From Clostridia bacterium (GTDB lineage: Bacteria > Bacillota > Clostridia > Oscillospirales > CAG-272): a DNA stretch of 64,000 nt. Shown here in pieces: positions 50,142 to 58,446 of the stretch; the first letter of the stretch is position 1; every line of letters starts with the position of its first letter. The position numbers were made by a program, and so were the translations under genes. Under the pieces are notes generated by a model. It did no database searches. It was not told where the DNA came from and worked only from the letters and a program-made list of their open reading frames with translations. The stretch is taken from NCBI GenBank assembly GCA_017447775.1, contig JAFSMU010000027.1, positions 1-64,000 of the forward strand. Direction: 5' to 3'.

Positions 50142-50722
50142 ACCATACCGCCGAATTGGCCAAATGTCTCGTCCCCGTCAAACTCGCTGAGTTCGGTTTC
50201 TTCTTCGTCTGCCATGTTGTCTTCATTCGGATTTATAGCGTGAAAGTTATCGAGCAAATGTATCCGTTCGGATTGTTGATAATACTTCATCACACTATCG
50301 GACACGGCTTTATCAAGCACACTTGTATCAAATCCGCAATGCAAATATCCGCTTTTCACAATACGGTAATATCCAAGCGTGGGCATACCGAAATTCATTT
50401 TCAAATTCATGATATATACCATCGCGTTTATTTCCTTGCCGTCGAGTTTTACTTTTACATTCTCTTTGAAATAATGCGACGGATATCCCTCGTATCGATC
50501 AAGAGACATTTCATCTCTCGGCTCGATTTCCCAAACGGCAGCAGGAACTTTTGAACCTTTACAAAGCGATATTGTAGCAAATGCGCAGTTTGGAGAGCCC
50601 TTGAACTGTAATTCATAATCTTCAATCACTCCTGTGCTGTAAAACTTTGCGGTCGGACATCGCCACATCATTTGTTCGATATTCAGGTTGCTGCCGTAGG
50701 CAACGTAAAACTTTTTACTCAT
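50138..50722 (-). CDS. Gamma-glutamylcyclotransferase-like (AIG2/GGCT) protein
   Basis: The 194-residue protein starts with FYVAYGSNLNIEQMMWRCP (GGCT substrate loop YGSN), has LDRYEGYPSHYFKENVKV (catalytic Glu in the conserved Y-E-G-x-P region) and VYIMN. The C-terminal 40 residues are acidic and likely disordered. Members cyclise gamma-glutamyl amines, releasing 5-oxoproline. It follows the amidoligase gene by 15 bp, a recurring pairing. Confidence 0.8.
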   Translation of the reverse strand: MSKKFYVAYGSNLNIEQMMWRCPTAKFYSTGVIEDYELQFKGSPNCAFATISLCKGSKVPAAVWEIEPRDEMSLDRYEGYPSHYFKENVKVKLDGKEINAMVYIMNLKMNFGMPTLGYYRIVKSGYLHCGFDTSVLDKAVSDSVMKYYQQSERIHLLDNFHAINPNEDNMADEEETELSEFDGDETFGQFGGMV

Positions 50723-50737
50723 TTTTGTTTTTCCCCT

Positions 50738-51760
50738 TTACATTGACATTAAAAAATCGGGATCATCATCCTCGTCCCGATAATCGGTTTGGTCTTCATT
50801 AATCGAGGCAGGTTCGTCTTTATATGCGGATTCCCATTCAATAAGTTTCTTGGCCGCGAGACGCTCTTTCTGTGCTATCGCCTGCTCCGGATCGTGCCAC
50901 GCAATATTTCCTTCAAGGTTTTTGAGCAGATGATGTCTCGCTGTTTTGAACTCATCTCCTATCATACCAAGTCTGAGAAGCCAAGTTCTGAACGTGTACT
51001 TTTCATTTGTACTCTTTGTTCTTGTGTGCGACGCACCCTTTTGGATAAGCGCTTGATGGCTTATCGCAAGACAAAGCTGAATATATGTCTTCACTTCACC
51101 GGCGTGAAGCGTGGAATTAAACAGACGAAATTCAATTGTTCCTTTTGAAAATACACTATGTAAATTCAAGGCGTGATATCTACTTTGATCATAATGATAA
51201 TATCTGCTGCCATTGCCGTTGTACCATAATCTTTCGACAGCTTCCATTGTTGTCGGTCTTTTTCGGTTGATATCATCCAAAAATCTTGTATCTGCCTTTT
51301 TACAGTATCGTTCTCGTTCCACCTCGACTTTAAGAGTCTTATATAGCAGATCCTCTTTTGACGCCATTATATTAACAATATTCCGCAAAGTTTTAGATGT
51401 ATGTGCAGATGCGTCAACGTGAACGTGTATCCCGCACGAATAGTTGATTTTTGCTCCGGAAGTTCTCAATTTACGAACTATTTCCTGAACGGTTTCTATA
51501 TCTTGATACTGACATATCGGTGATACTACTTCGACAGAATATTTTGAGTCTGCCCTGCAATTGTCCCTTGCCACACAGCGAATGGATGCATCTCTGACTA
51601 CTTTCCATATTCTCTCTTGTGCATCTCTTGCAGTATATGTGTCGTAAGACCCGCCCTCATGAACGGCGGTTGTTCCGAAATGCCCGGCAATGACCTTTGC
51701 CGCGGTTGCCCGCGTTATGCCTGTCATCTCTATCTCAATTCCGAAATTTTGGTTTCTCAT
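50738..51760 (-). CDS. Amidoligase family enzyme
   Basis: The 340-residue protein belongs to the amidoligase family (glutamine synthetase-like ATP-grasp-type fold, PF12224): FGIEIEMTG at 6-14, VEVVSPICQYQD near 73, CGIHVHVDAS near 108 and GTIEFRLFNSTLHAGEV near 205, which hold the metal and ATP Glu/His/Arg. Predicted to join an amine to a peptide or protein carboxylate. Amidoligase plus GGCT pairs have been described in bacterial gene neighbourhoods and probably make and undo gamma-glutamyl-type modifications. The substrate within the element is unknown. Confidence 0.85.
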   Translation of the reverse strand: MRNQNFGIEIEMTGITRATAAKVIAGHFGTTAVHEGGSYDTYTARDAQERIWKVVRDASIRCVARDNCRADSKYSVEVVSPICQYQDIETVQEIVRKLRTSGAKINYSCGIHVHVDASAHTSKTLRNIVNIMASKEDLLYKTLKVEVERERYCKKADTRFLDDINRKRPTTMEAVERLWYNGNGSRYYHYDQSRYHALNLHSVFSKGTIEFRLFNSTLHAGEVKTYIQLCLAISHQALIQKGASHTRTKSTNEKYTFRTWLLRLGMIGDEFKTARHHLLKNLEGNIAWHDPEQAIAQKERLAAKKLIEWESAYKDEPASINEDQTDYRDEDDDPDFLMSM

Positions 51761-51823
51761 TATTTATATATCTTCAATTTCTGCCCATTGGACGAACTTT
51801 GTTGTCATTTTCTTGTTCTCCCT

Positions 51824-51900
51824 CCAAAAAAGAAAACCGTGCTGATTATCAACACGGTTTGTCAATTGACGGATAACCTACACCTGCGTAGGTTATCCGT
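51824..51900 (-). terminator. Double terminator after the small membrane transfer gene
   Basis: On the minus strand a perfect 13-bp stem ACGGATAACCTAC/GTAGGTTATCCGT (51900-51869) is followed by AAACCGTG/CACGGTTT (51860-51834) and TTTTCTTTTTTGG. Confidence 0.85.
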
Positions 51901-52392
51901 TTATGACGTATCAAGTGCATTCAGATATTTGATATCTTCATCGGAAAATTCAACTCCGAATGCCTCGGTTATGTTTTCCATATATGATTTTTCTTCCGTA
52001 TCGGTAAAGCAATGAACGTATTCAGTATAGAACTCATCGTCATCATTCATGCTCGGCAGATCCGTGCTGATATATATGGTCTGAGCCAGTGATGTTTTAT
52101 CGCCTACTCCGTATATATCAAATGTCGTCGAGATCTTTTCAAGAGCTTCCGCATGTTCGGGAAACCGAATAATATATTGCTCCTGTAAATTACCGATCAC
52201 GCTCCCTTGAAGTGCCATATTATCGCCTCCCGCCATCCAACCGAAGAGCCCGACAAGGACAATGAGAGGGAGCAGAACAACAAACAGAGCAATGCCTACC
52301 ACATAACCGAGAAACTTTCTCCCCTTCTTATTTGTCAGAAGGAACTGTAACGCTTTTTTCGCTATTGCCGCTATCTGTACTGCGATGTCCAC
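51901..52392 (-). CDS. Membrane transfer protein, short CD1108-like form
   Basis: The 163-residue protein has one long hydrophobic segment at about 28-52 (FLGYVVGIALFVVLLPLIVLVGLFGWMAGG) preceded by AAIAKKALQFLLTNKKGRK. The start closely follows the pattern of the CD1108-type conjugation proteins that carry a C-terminal peptidoglycan hydrolase (lysozyme/CHAP). Here the chain ends after an acidic domain without such a domain, so it is a short or truncated form. It lies 21 bp behind virB4 and is followed by a double terminator. Confidence 0.65.
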   Translation of the reverse strand: MDIAVQIAAIAKKALQFLLTNKKGRKFLGYVVGIALFVVLLPLIVLVGLFGWMAGGDNMALQGSVIGNLQEQYIIRFPEHAEALEKISTTFDIYGVGDKTSLAQTIYISTDLPSMNDDDEFYTEYVHCFTDTEEKSYMENITEAFGVEFSDEDIKYLNALDTS

Positions 52393-52413
52393 CTCCCGTT
52401 CATTGACTTCATT

Positions 52414-54252
52414 TTATCTCCCTCCGGCATTTCCGAACAGTTTTTCCTTATATTCGGGAGCGATGACCTGAAGCAAGTACCTTTCGTTTCCGCATTTGAA
52501 CAGACACACACCGCGTTCTGGATATTTTATGAGATCATATTCCGCGTCATCAACTTGGAGAGCATCGCAAAAACTCTTTGGTTCAATGCTGCCGGGATAG
52601 AACAAGAACTGATGAGAAGGGATCGAGAACAGCGGCTTTGTGTATTCCTTAATACTCGGTATAAGAAAATCGTCGACGTTCTGCGAAGATATGATAACCG
52701 ACGAATTCTTTTTTCGTACACGCTTCATCGCGTTTCGGATGTACTCTATCGCCGTCATATTCGAGAGAAACATATACGCTTCGTCAATGGATGCGACGGT
52801 GTTTCCGTCGGTCAAAAGGCGGTGGTTCATATATGAGAGTATGTTGAACAGCATCGCGTCACGGAGCTTTTTGTTCGTGTCCATAAGACCTTTTACGCCG
52901 AATGTCAAAAATCTGCTGTCGGTTATATTCGTGTGTCCGTTGAAAAATTTCGACTCAGCGCCGACGCACATAGAGTTAAGACCGAGGCATATCTCGCGGA
53001 GCAGTTCTTCGGTAAACAGCGACTTTTCGCCGTGTTCGTACTTTTGATATTCTTCTTCTGCAAGTGCATATAGGTCAGCCATAATAGGATAATCTGTCGG
53101 ACCCAGTTCGTCGTAATCGGTCTTGTCTGTTATCCCGAATTTGTCGTAGAGCTTTGTCAGAAGTATCTCGATAGCGTCGATATGCGCGTCTGAAAAGTCC
53201 TTATACGAACGGAAGAAATCTTTGAGGAAACTGATGTGCTGACTCAGTCTTGTCGTTCTGCGGAACGCTTCGGGGACATTATCGCCGTCTGATTTCACCG
53301 TATCATCTGCGCTCGCCCAGGATTTTGGCTCAAGCGGGTTTATGATATATTCGCCCGTCATAAGATCAATATTGCACCCGCCGAGAGCGTTTGTCAAATC
53401 GCCGTATTCTGCTTCGACATCGAGGCATATCACCGACTTACCCGACATACGAAGATTTGTGAGGAGCAGTTTTAACAGATAACTTTTCCCCTGACCGCTG
53501 TTGCCGAGAATAAGGATGTTTGAGTTCGTCTTATCCTCGGCTCGTCTGTCGAAATCGACAACGATGTTTGTGCCGTATCTGTCGCGCCCGATATAGAATC
53601 CATGAGGATCTGTCTTGCCAGAGTATGAAAACGGGTAGAGATTTGCCACTGAACTTGCGGGGAGTACGCGTTCAAATTCCGAGCCGAATGCGTTATATCC
53701 GCTCGGCATACACGATGTAAATCCTTCTTTCTGACGGAGTAGCAATCTGTCGACCGTTATCCTGTTTCGTGTCAGCTCCATCTGCACGTCGTTTTGGAGT
53801 TCTTTCAGTTTTTCATAACTCGACGCCGAAAGCTCCATAAACACGGCACAATGGAGGAGAGGTTCCTTGTTCTTTCGGAGTTCCTCGATTAGACTTGCCA
53901 CATCGTCGAGATTTCCGGATGCTGTGATCGACTCCTGAACGTCGGTCGAGCCTGACATCATCTTGTTCTTCCTCGTTGTGTTTTGGAGAATTTTTCTTTG
54001 CTCGCCGGCGTCGACTTCACGAGAGTAAACGTGGAGCGTTACCGATTCCTTGTCTCCGAATCTTGCAAGAAGAGCCTTGTCTGTTGTTACGGGCGGATAC
54101 TCTCTTATCGCCCACACGCATCTGTATGAGTTCCCGCATATAAAATGGTCGGGATTGAATTTGATTGCGGAGGGGGAAACCATATCAAAAAAGTCCTTTA
54201 TATATCCTTCAGATACAGCGAATTCCTCCGGCGTTTGCCTTTTCTTTGTCAT
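52414..54252 (-). CDS. VirB4-like conjugation ATPase (CD1110 family)
   Basis: The 612-residue protein starts at ATG 54252 behind GGAGGTTAAGT. An N-terminal channel-associated domain (1-225) is followed by the ATPase: Walker A ILILGNSGQGKSYLLKLLL, CLDVEAEYGDL, Walker B ASIDEAYMFLS and IISSQNVDDFL. VirB4 energises pilus/channel assembly in type IV secretion. It is slightly shorter than typical VirB4, with the preceding small protein perhaps supplying part of the N-terminal function. Confidence 0.85.
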   Translation of the reverse strand: MTKKRQTPEEFAVSEGYIKDFFDMVSPSAIKFNPDHFICGNSYRCVWAIREYPPVTTDKALLARFGDKESVTLHVYSREVDAGEQRKILQNTTRKNKMMSGSTDVQESITASGNLDDVASLIEELRKNKEPLLHCAVFMELSASSYEKLKELQNDVQMELTRNRITVDRLLLRQKEGFTSCMPSGYNAFGSEFERVLPASSVANLYPFSYSGKTDPHGFYIGRDRYGTNIVVDFDRRAEDKTNSNILILGNSGQGKSYLLKLLLTNLRMSGKSVICLDVEAEYGDLTNALGGCNIDLMTGEYIINPLEPKSWASADDTVKSDGDNVPEAFRRTTRLSQHISFLKDFFRSYKDFSDAHIDAIEILLTKLYDKFGITDKTDYDELGPTDYPIMADLYALAEEEYQKYEHGEKSLFTEELLREICLGLNSMCVGAESKFFNGHTNITDSRFLTFGVKGLMDTNKKLRDAMLFNILSYMNHRLLTDGNTVASIDEAYMFLSNMTAIEYIRNAMKRVRKKNSSVIISSQNVDDFLIPSIKEYTKPLFSIPSHQFLFYPGSIEPKSFCDALQVDDAEYDLIKYPERGVCLFKCGNERYLLQVIAPEYKEKLFGNAGGR

Positions 54253-54254
54253 AC

Positions 54255-54839
54255 TTAACCTCCGAGATCGGGAAGGACCCATTTGCGAACAGCCCTATCC
54301 CCGTCGCTGTCGTCGATATTCTCATCCGGAACATTCCAGCCGAAGTATCTTGTCAGAAAACGCTTGATATCGTCGACCGTCGCTCTTTTGCACTCGAATC
54401 CTTCGCCCGTTATCGCCTTTTCCACTCTGTTGAGGGAAGCAAAGTTCTGTTCCTCGCTGCCGTCACGAACACGGACAGCGAACATGAACTCGCGCGCCGT
54501 GGACATTTGCAGTTGGATATTATCGAGGAACGCTTTGTCTGCTTTGAGCAGACTGACGACCTTGCGATTTTCTTCCTCCCCGATCCGCTTATTTAGATAT
54601 TCTTTGTTTGCTTCAAAACTTTCGCGCGCATCGGAGCATATCATCTCAATGTTCGGCTGCGCGGAGAGAAGGTGCATAAGGTTTGTAACCTTTATGCCTA
54701 TACTGATATCGGACAAGACCGATATGTTGCTCGGCTTTATTATGAAATATACGATCTCGTTATTTCTGTCTGTCATAAGTCCGTTACGTCCGAATGATCT
54801 TATTCCAATGAGTTCTTTTGTGCTGTTTGTCTTTGACAC
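54255..54839 (-). CDS. Conserved transfer protein upstream of virB4
   Basis: The 194-residue protein contains IRSFGRNGLMTDRNNEIVYFIIKPSNISVLSDISIGIKVTNLMHLL, the beta-rich start seen in VirB4/TraC N-terminal domains, then a helical part with EANKEYLNKRIGEEENRKVVSLLK. It is tightly packed between the PrgI-like gene and virB4, so it is likely a component that binds VirB4. Not recognised beyond that. Confidence 0.65.
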   Translation of the reverse strand: MSKTNSTKELIGIRSFGRNGLMTDRNNEIVYFIIKPSNISVLSDISIGIKVTNLMHLLSAQPNIEMICSDARESFEANKEYLNKRIGEEENRKVVSLLKADKAFLDNIQLQMSTAREFMFAVRVRDGSEEQNFASLNRVEKAITGEGFECKRATVDDIKRFLTRYFGWNVPDENIDDSDGDRAVRKWVLPDLGG

Positions 54840-55115
54840 CTACCGTCTGTCCTCCTTCCAGATAAATTTTTGCTGGGATGTTATGAAAAACCTCACAGCG
54901 CGTTTTATATAGTCGAGTATCGACTGATCGTCAAGTCGTATACTCAAAAAAGCGTACACCGCAGCAATCGCCGCCGGAACATAAATGTGCATTTTAACTG
55001 CGGCGAGTATGGCGGGGACAGCCGCTATCCCGATGATTATGAGATCGCGGACAGACCACAGCCACAGCTTTGGTTTCAGCTTCATATTTTGCGGGTATAG
55101 ATATTGTTTTTTCAA
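54840..55115 (-). CDS. PrgI-like membrane protein of the transfer channel
   Basis: The 91-residue protein begins with a basic start (KKQYLYPQNMKLKPKLWLW), has two hydrophobic segments at about 25-58 (LIIIGIAAVPAILAAV and IYVPAAIAAVYAFLSI), and a cytoplasmic tail RAVRFFITSQQKFIWKE. This matches the PrgI/TcpE-VirB3-like proteins encoded before VirB4. The following gene starts directly after its stop. Confidence 0.75.
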   Translation of the reverse strand: MKKQYLYPQNMKLKPKLWLWSVRDLIIIGIAAVPAILAAVKMHIYVPAAIAAVYAFLSIRLDDQSILDYIKRAVRFFITSQQKFIWKEDRR

Positions 55116-55134
55116 ATTTGCTTCATCACCTCAA

Positions 55135-55165
55135 TAAAAAAGCATCTGCCGTTTTCGGTAGATGC
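55135..55165 (-). terminator. Terminator of the XRE gene ahead of the PrgI gene
   Basis: On the minus strand GCATCTACC/GGCAGATGC with a six-base loop and TTTTTT. It insulates the regulator from the transfer genes. Confidence 0.8.
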
Positions 55166-55272
55166 GATATAGTATATATGTAGCTCATAGAAAGGGCTTT
55201 GTTAAGACAAGTTTTCTGCATATAAATATTAAAAAAATATGCAGAAAAACTTTATGCGTATGCAAATAGATT

Positions 55273-55695
55273 TCAAGCTTTCTTTTTTCCCCATAAATAT
55301 TTCTGCCTTAAATAATCGGCATGTTCTGGAGTTATAGCCCCATCATTTATCTCGGCAATGTTGATGCTTCCGTAAAGCTCGCCCCAAAGACAATCCATAA
55401 GAGAGGAGCCGTTCTTCAGTCCGTCCTTATATGCATCAAGGTCTTGTTGGAGATATGCCGGAAGTCCGATTTCGTAAAGACGTTCTCTCTCTGTCGCGTG
55501 AATGCCTCCCTCGGTCAACGTTTCCATAGAAACGCCGAGAACCTTCGCTATCTTATATACTGTCTCGGCCGAACACTTTTCGAGTTTTGTCTTTCCACTG
55601 CAAATATCATTAAGCGTTGCGTGAGGAATTCCCGCGTCAACAGCAAGACGGTATTTTGTCATTTTCTTTCTCTGAAGTATATCATCAATGATCAA
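55273..55695 (-). CDS. XRE-family regulator
   Basis: The 140-residue protein probably starts at TTG 55695, since AGAGGTG lies 6 bp ahead (GTG 55704 is inside the ribosome binding site). HTH at about 8-60: KKMTKYRLAVDAGIPHATLNDICSGKTKLEKCSAETVYKIAKVLGVSMETL. The C-terminal helical part (GLPAYLQQDLDAYKDGLKNGSSLMDCLWGELYGSI) resembles partners of HipA-like or CtkA-like kinase modules. A palindrome TCGGCATACCGA (55723-55734) lies in its own promoter, so autoregulation is likely. Confidence 0.75.
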   Translation of the reverse strand: MIIDDILQRKKMTKYRLAVDAGIPHATLNDICSGKTKLEKCSAETVYKIAKVLGVSMETLTEGGIHATERERLYEIGLPAYLQQDLDAYKDGLKNGSSLMDCLWGELYGSINIAEINDGAITPEHADYLRQKYLWGKKKA

Positions 55696-55716
55696 CTTAA
55701 TCACCTCTTGATATAT

Positions 55717-55745
55717 ATTATATCGGCATACCGAAATAAAGTCAA
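55717..55745 (-). promoter_or_regulatory. XRE promoter with operator-like dyad
   Basis: On the minus strand TTGACT (55745-55740) and TATAAT (55722-55717), 17-bp spacer; TCGG-TATG-CCGA lies inside the spacer next to the -10. Confidence 0.8.
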
Positions 55746-55773
55746 GAGAAAAATATATCTTTTTATAAAAATA

Positions 55774-56697
55774 TCATTTCTTCACCACTGCTCTTGCCAT
55801 ATTGACGGCAGTTGTTGTTGTATGTACCACCGACATCATATTCATTTTCACGCTCGTGTCAAGACCGAATGACTGTGCTATTCTCGGAACTTCATTTGCC
55901 GCGAGCATTATTCCGAGTCCGAGAAGCAGATCGGTTTTCCAAGTGAGCAACCCGAGGAACAGCAGCGTTGTTTGCATAAATGTCGTAAGACAAAGTGCTA
56001 TAACCTGTTTGATCCACTGAGTAAATCCGTCACTGTATCCTCTCGGAATTGAGAACATATACAGTGTTCCGACCGATATCTGCGTGAGCAATATTCCTCC
56101 GCGTTTTATATTCGAGAAGAACACCTTTATAACGCAATATCCGAGCGCAATAATCAAAAGCAAATAAAACAGGCTTATCGCTCCGCCGATTTGAGGTGAG
56201 TATATGCTCAAAACATTCATCGCAAGTCCTTCGATGCCGTCATATCCACTCATAAATGCTCCTGTCAGATCTTTGGCAAATGTATTTTGAAGCGTTACGG
56301 TGAATTTGTAAAGTTCAACGGGCAACGTCGTGAACAAGCTCACAGCGAAGAATCCTTTGAGTATGTTAAGCAACACGCTCTTAATATTCACCCTTCCGTA
56401 ACTCTGGTACTCTGTTGCAAATTCAAATATGGCAACGACAATGCCGACGACGAAAAGCCCCCAACCGAAAAGACGAAAGAATTTCAGCGCCGCTTGTATC
56501 CAGGAAAGATCGAATAGTTTCGCGCCCATTCCCGACATTAGGGTAAAGAAATCGGCAAGAGCATTGAAAACGATTTCATACAGCCATTTGAGAAATATTC
56601 CGAATATGCTGTTCGCTATTGTGTTGAATACCGATGACAGCGCATTCTTTATCGCATCTCCGATGCCTGAAATTAAATTACCTATCCATTCAAATAT
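55774..56697 (-). CDS. VirB6/TrbL-like membrane transfer protein, non-standard start
   Basis: The first ATG (56538) gives 254 residues with about six membrane segments (FRLFGWGLFVVGIVVAIFEF, AISLFYLLLIIALGYCVIKVFF, TTFMQTTLLFLGLLTW). The same frame is open 53 codons upstream and encodes the expected amphipathic start of this family (FEWIGNLISGIGDAIKNAL, then NTIANSIFGIFLKWLYEIVFNAL). AAAGGA lies 9 bases before an ATA codon at 56697, with no ATG, GTG or TTG available. I annotate from there as the probable start. It would form the inner-membrane channel. Confidence 0.7.
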   Translation of the reverse strand: MFEWIGNLISGIGDAIKNALSSVFNTIANSIFGIFLKWLYEIVFNALADFFTLMSGMGAKLFDLSWIQAALKFFRLFGWGLFVVGIVVAIFEFATEYQSYGRVNIKSVLLNILKGFFAVSLFTTLPVELYKFTVTLQNTFAKDLTGAFMSGYDGIEGLAMNVLSIYSPQIGGAISLFYLLLIIALGYCVIKVFFSNIKRGGILLTQISVGTLYMFSIPRGYSDGFTQWIKQVIALCLTTFMQTTLLFLGLLTWKTDLLLGLGIMLAANEVPRIAQSFGLDTSVKMNMMSVVHTTTTAVNMARAVVKK

Positions 56698-56722
56698 ATT
56701 ATCACGTCCTTTCGTACAAGAA

Positions 56723-56780
56723 AGCCGACCGTGTTCGGTCGGCTCTCGTTATGAAAACGGCCGTGTTTATCACACGGCCG
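56723..56780 (-). terminator. Tandem terminators of the HipA-like gene
   Basis: On the minus strand CGGCCGTG/CACGGCCG (56780-56758) followed by TTTTC, then AGCCGACC/GGTCGGCT (56744-56723) followed by TTTCTTG. They close the kinase gene before the VirB6-like gene. Confidence 0.8.
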
Positions 56781-56785
56781 CTATG

Positions 56786-58015
56786 TTACATATCAAATTT
56801 CATCCCGTAATTCTCGGCAATGTCCTCGGCTACGTCGTCCTCTATGTTATCAATGATATTTCTTTTTTCCATAGCAAGACTTTCAAGCTCGCCGATTCGT
56901 TTTTTAACCGTATATACGATGGCGTTTGTTCTCGTCTCGTCGGCATATTCTCCCGCGCTTGAAAGAATATCTCTGATCTCATCTTCGACTCCGTCAAGCG
57001 CATCGAAGTTTACCCAGTCGAAAGACGATACGAGCTTTATCTGTTCCTCGTGAGTTTTCTTAAACGGCTTGCACTGAACATTGCTCCCCGATATTATCTG
57101 TGACGTGAGTTTATCATATCCAAGCGACGATCCACTATCATATATCGGAGCGAAGCCGATCCACTCAAGTGTATTCGCATCGCGGACAAACCCAAAGTTG
57201 TTCATGTGCCTGTCTTCGTTCGCTATTATATAGTCGAGAACGAGCATTTGGTCTATCGAATGAACTGCGTTCCGAGTTCCGAGCGTATCACAGCAGTTTA
57301 AAAGATGTCGGTATGCAGACGTACTGTTGTCCTGCTTTCTTGTCTTTGAGACATACCAAGCCGTTACAAGTTCGGTTTCCTTTGTGATAAAGTCGTCACA
57401 AATGCTATACGGCTTGCCGTTATCCCATACGATAGAATATTTGACGTGCGGAATACCGAGTCTATCCATAACCGATGACGCTATGACTTCGCAAAAAGGC
57501 TGCTGTCTGAACGGAGAACTTCCCGATTTGAGAAGTTTTCTTGTTCCGTTTTCGATTATCCATCTTTTTTCAAGGAAACCGTCGGAAGAGTTATCCGGCG
57601 AACTGTAATCTATTTTTCGCCCCTTTATATCGTGACCGACGAGGATATGACCGACGTCTTCCGAAAAATCATTTTCAAAGAAGTTTATGTCTTTCCACTT
57701 AGCACCTGACCCATCCGGTCTTATCCAATATTGATCGGAAAGACTAAGTCCGTTACATCTTAAAAGAAGCACTTGGGTATTTGGCACGCCGAGTTTTTCA
57801 AGGGCGGTTTTAACTCCCGAACGGCTGTCGGGGATAGAGCGGTTTTTCCACCATTCGTTAAGAGCAGCTCTGTCAACGATACCTTTTTTGACGTCAATTC
57901 CAAGCGGTAAATGCTTTTTATCATACAACTTATTTACTTTTCTGATAACGCCGACTTCTTCATCGATGTCGATATCAGCAACTTCGATGTTTTTATGCAT
58001 TACAGTGTATTTCAC
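56786..58015 (-). CDS. HipA/CtkA-like serine-threonine kinase
   Basis: The 409-residue protein starts at GTG 58015 behind GGAGGGGAAAGAC. HipA-fold kinase marks: GFLEKRWIIENGTRKLLKSG (Lys region), IIANEDRHMNNFGFVRD (catalytic Asp/Asn loop) and FAPIYDSGSSLG (metal Asp). The N-terminal part (VADIDIDEEVGVIRKV, LNEWWKNRSIPDSR) is typical of a clostridial group of phage/ICE-borne HipA-domain proteins. Kinases of this type inhibit translation factors or control cell state. It has its own promoter and terminators within the transfer operon. Confidence 0.75.
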   Translation of the reverse strand: MKYTVMHKNIEVADIDIDEEVGVIRKVNKLYDKKHLPLGIDVKKGIVDRAALNEWWKNRSIPDSRSGVKTALEKLGVPNTQVLLLRCNGLSLSDQYWIRPDGSGAKWKDINFFENDFSEDVGHILVGHDIKGRKIDYSSPDNSSDGFLEKRWIIENGTRKLLKSGSSPFRQQPFCEVIASSVMDRLGIPHVKYSIVWDNGKPYSICDDFITKETELVTAWYVSKTRKQDNSTSAYRHLLNCCDTLGTRNAVHSIDQMLVLDYIIANEDRHMNNFGFVRDANTLEWIGFAPIYDSGSSLGYDKLTSQIISGSNVQCKPFKKTHEEQIKLVSSFDWVNFDALDGVEDEIRDILSSAGEYADETRTNAIVYTVKKRIGELESLAMEKRNIIDNIEDDVAEDIAENYGMKFDM

Positions 58016-58050
58016 GTCTTTCCCCTCCGTTCATTCGGTATTTTAAGTAT

Positions 58051-58079
58051 ATTATACTCCGCTTTTTCCCGGTTGTCAA
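58051..58079 (-). promoter_or_regulatory. Promoter of the HipA-like kinase gene
   Basis: On the minus strand TTGACA (58079-58074) and TATAAT (58056-58051), both perfect, 17-bp spacer. CGGTAT near 58037 also occurs in the XRE promoter dyad. Confidence 0.85.
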
Positions 58080-58091
58080 CAAGAATAACGG

Positions 58092-58439
58092 TCATATACC
58101 GAGTATATTCCAGATATAGAGCGGACAAGTCAGGCTGAATACGAGACACGCGAACAGTATCGCTATCGGCACCCATTCAAACTGCCCGTGCTTTCTGTAT
58201 TCGAGATACGACGTTGCCACCTTGACAAAGAACAGTACCGCGAGTATCAGATCTATTACGGGGAATATGACCTTGTTCGTTACGCTTTTGATCTGCCCCC
58301 GTGCTGCTATCCAAGTGTCCTCGACTGCGCCCGAAACATCACCTTCGGCCGCAAAAGCCGATACGCTGAAACAGGACACAATAAGTACCACCGTAAAAAG
58401 CACAATAGCTATTTTCTTTATGTTCTTCACTTTTATCAT
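58092..58439 (-). CDS. VirB2/TrbC-like small membrane protein (CD1107a/DUF3852-like)
   Basis: The 115-residue protein starts at ATG 58439 (or GTG 58430) behind AAGGAAAGG. A signal peptide at about 5-30 (IAIVLFTVVLIVSCFSVSAFAAEG) is followed by two hydrophobic segments (VIFPVIDLILAVLFFVKVA and VPIAILFACLVFSLTCPLYIW). This resembles the pilin-like VirB2/TrbC class, or DUF3852 in CD1107-type elements. It follows the surface protein gene. Confidence 0.7.
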   Translation of the reverse strand: MIKVKNIKKIAIVLFTVVLIVSCFSVSAFAAEGDVSGAVEDTWIAARGQIKSVTNKVIFPVIDLILAVLFFVKVATSYLEYRKHGQFEWVPIAILFACLVFSLTCPLYIWNILGI

Positions 58440-58446
58440 CCTTTCC

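Noticed and set aside
55273..58015. Classical hipBA toxin-antitoxin operon
   Set aside because: The XRE and HipA-like genes are separated by the VirB6-like gene and have separate promoters, so a standard hipBA arrangement is not present; a functional link remains only a possibility.
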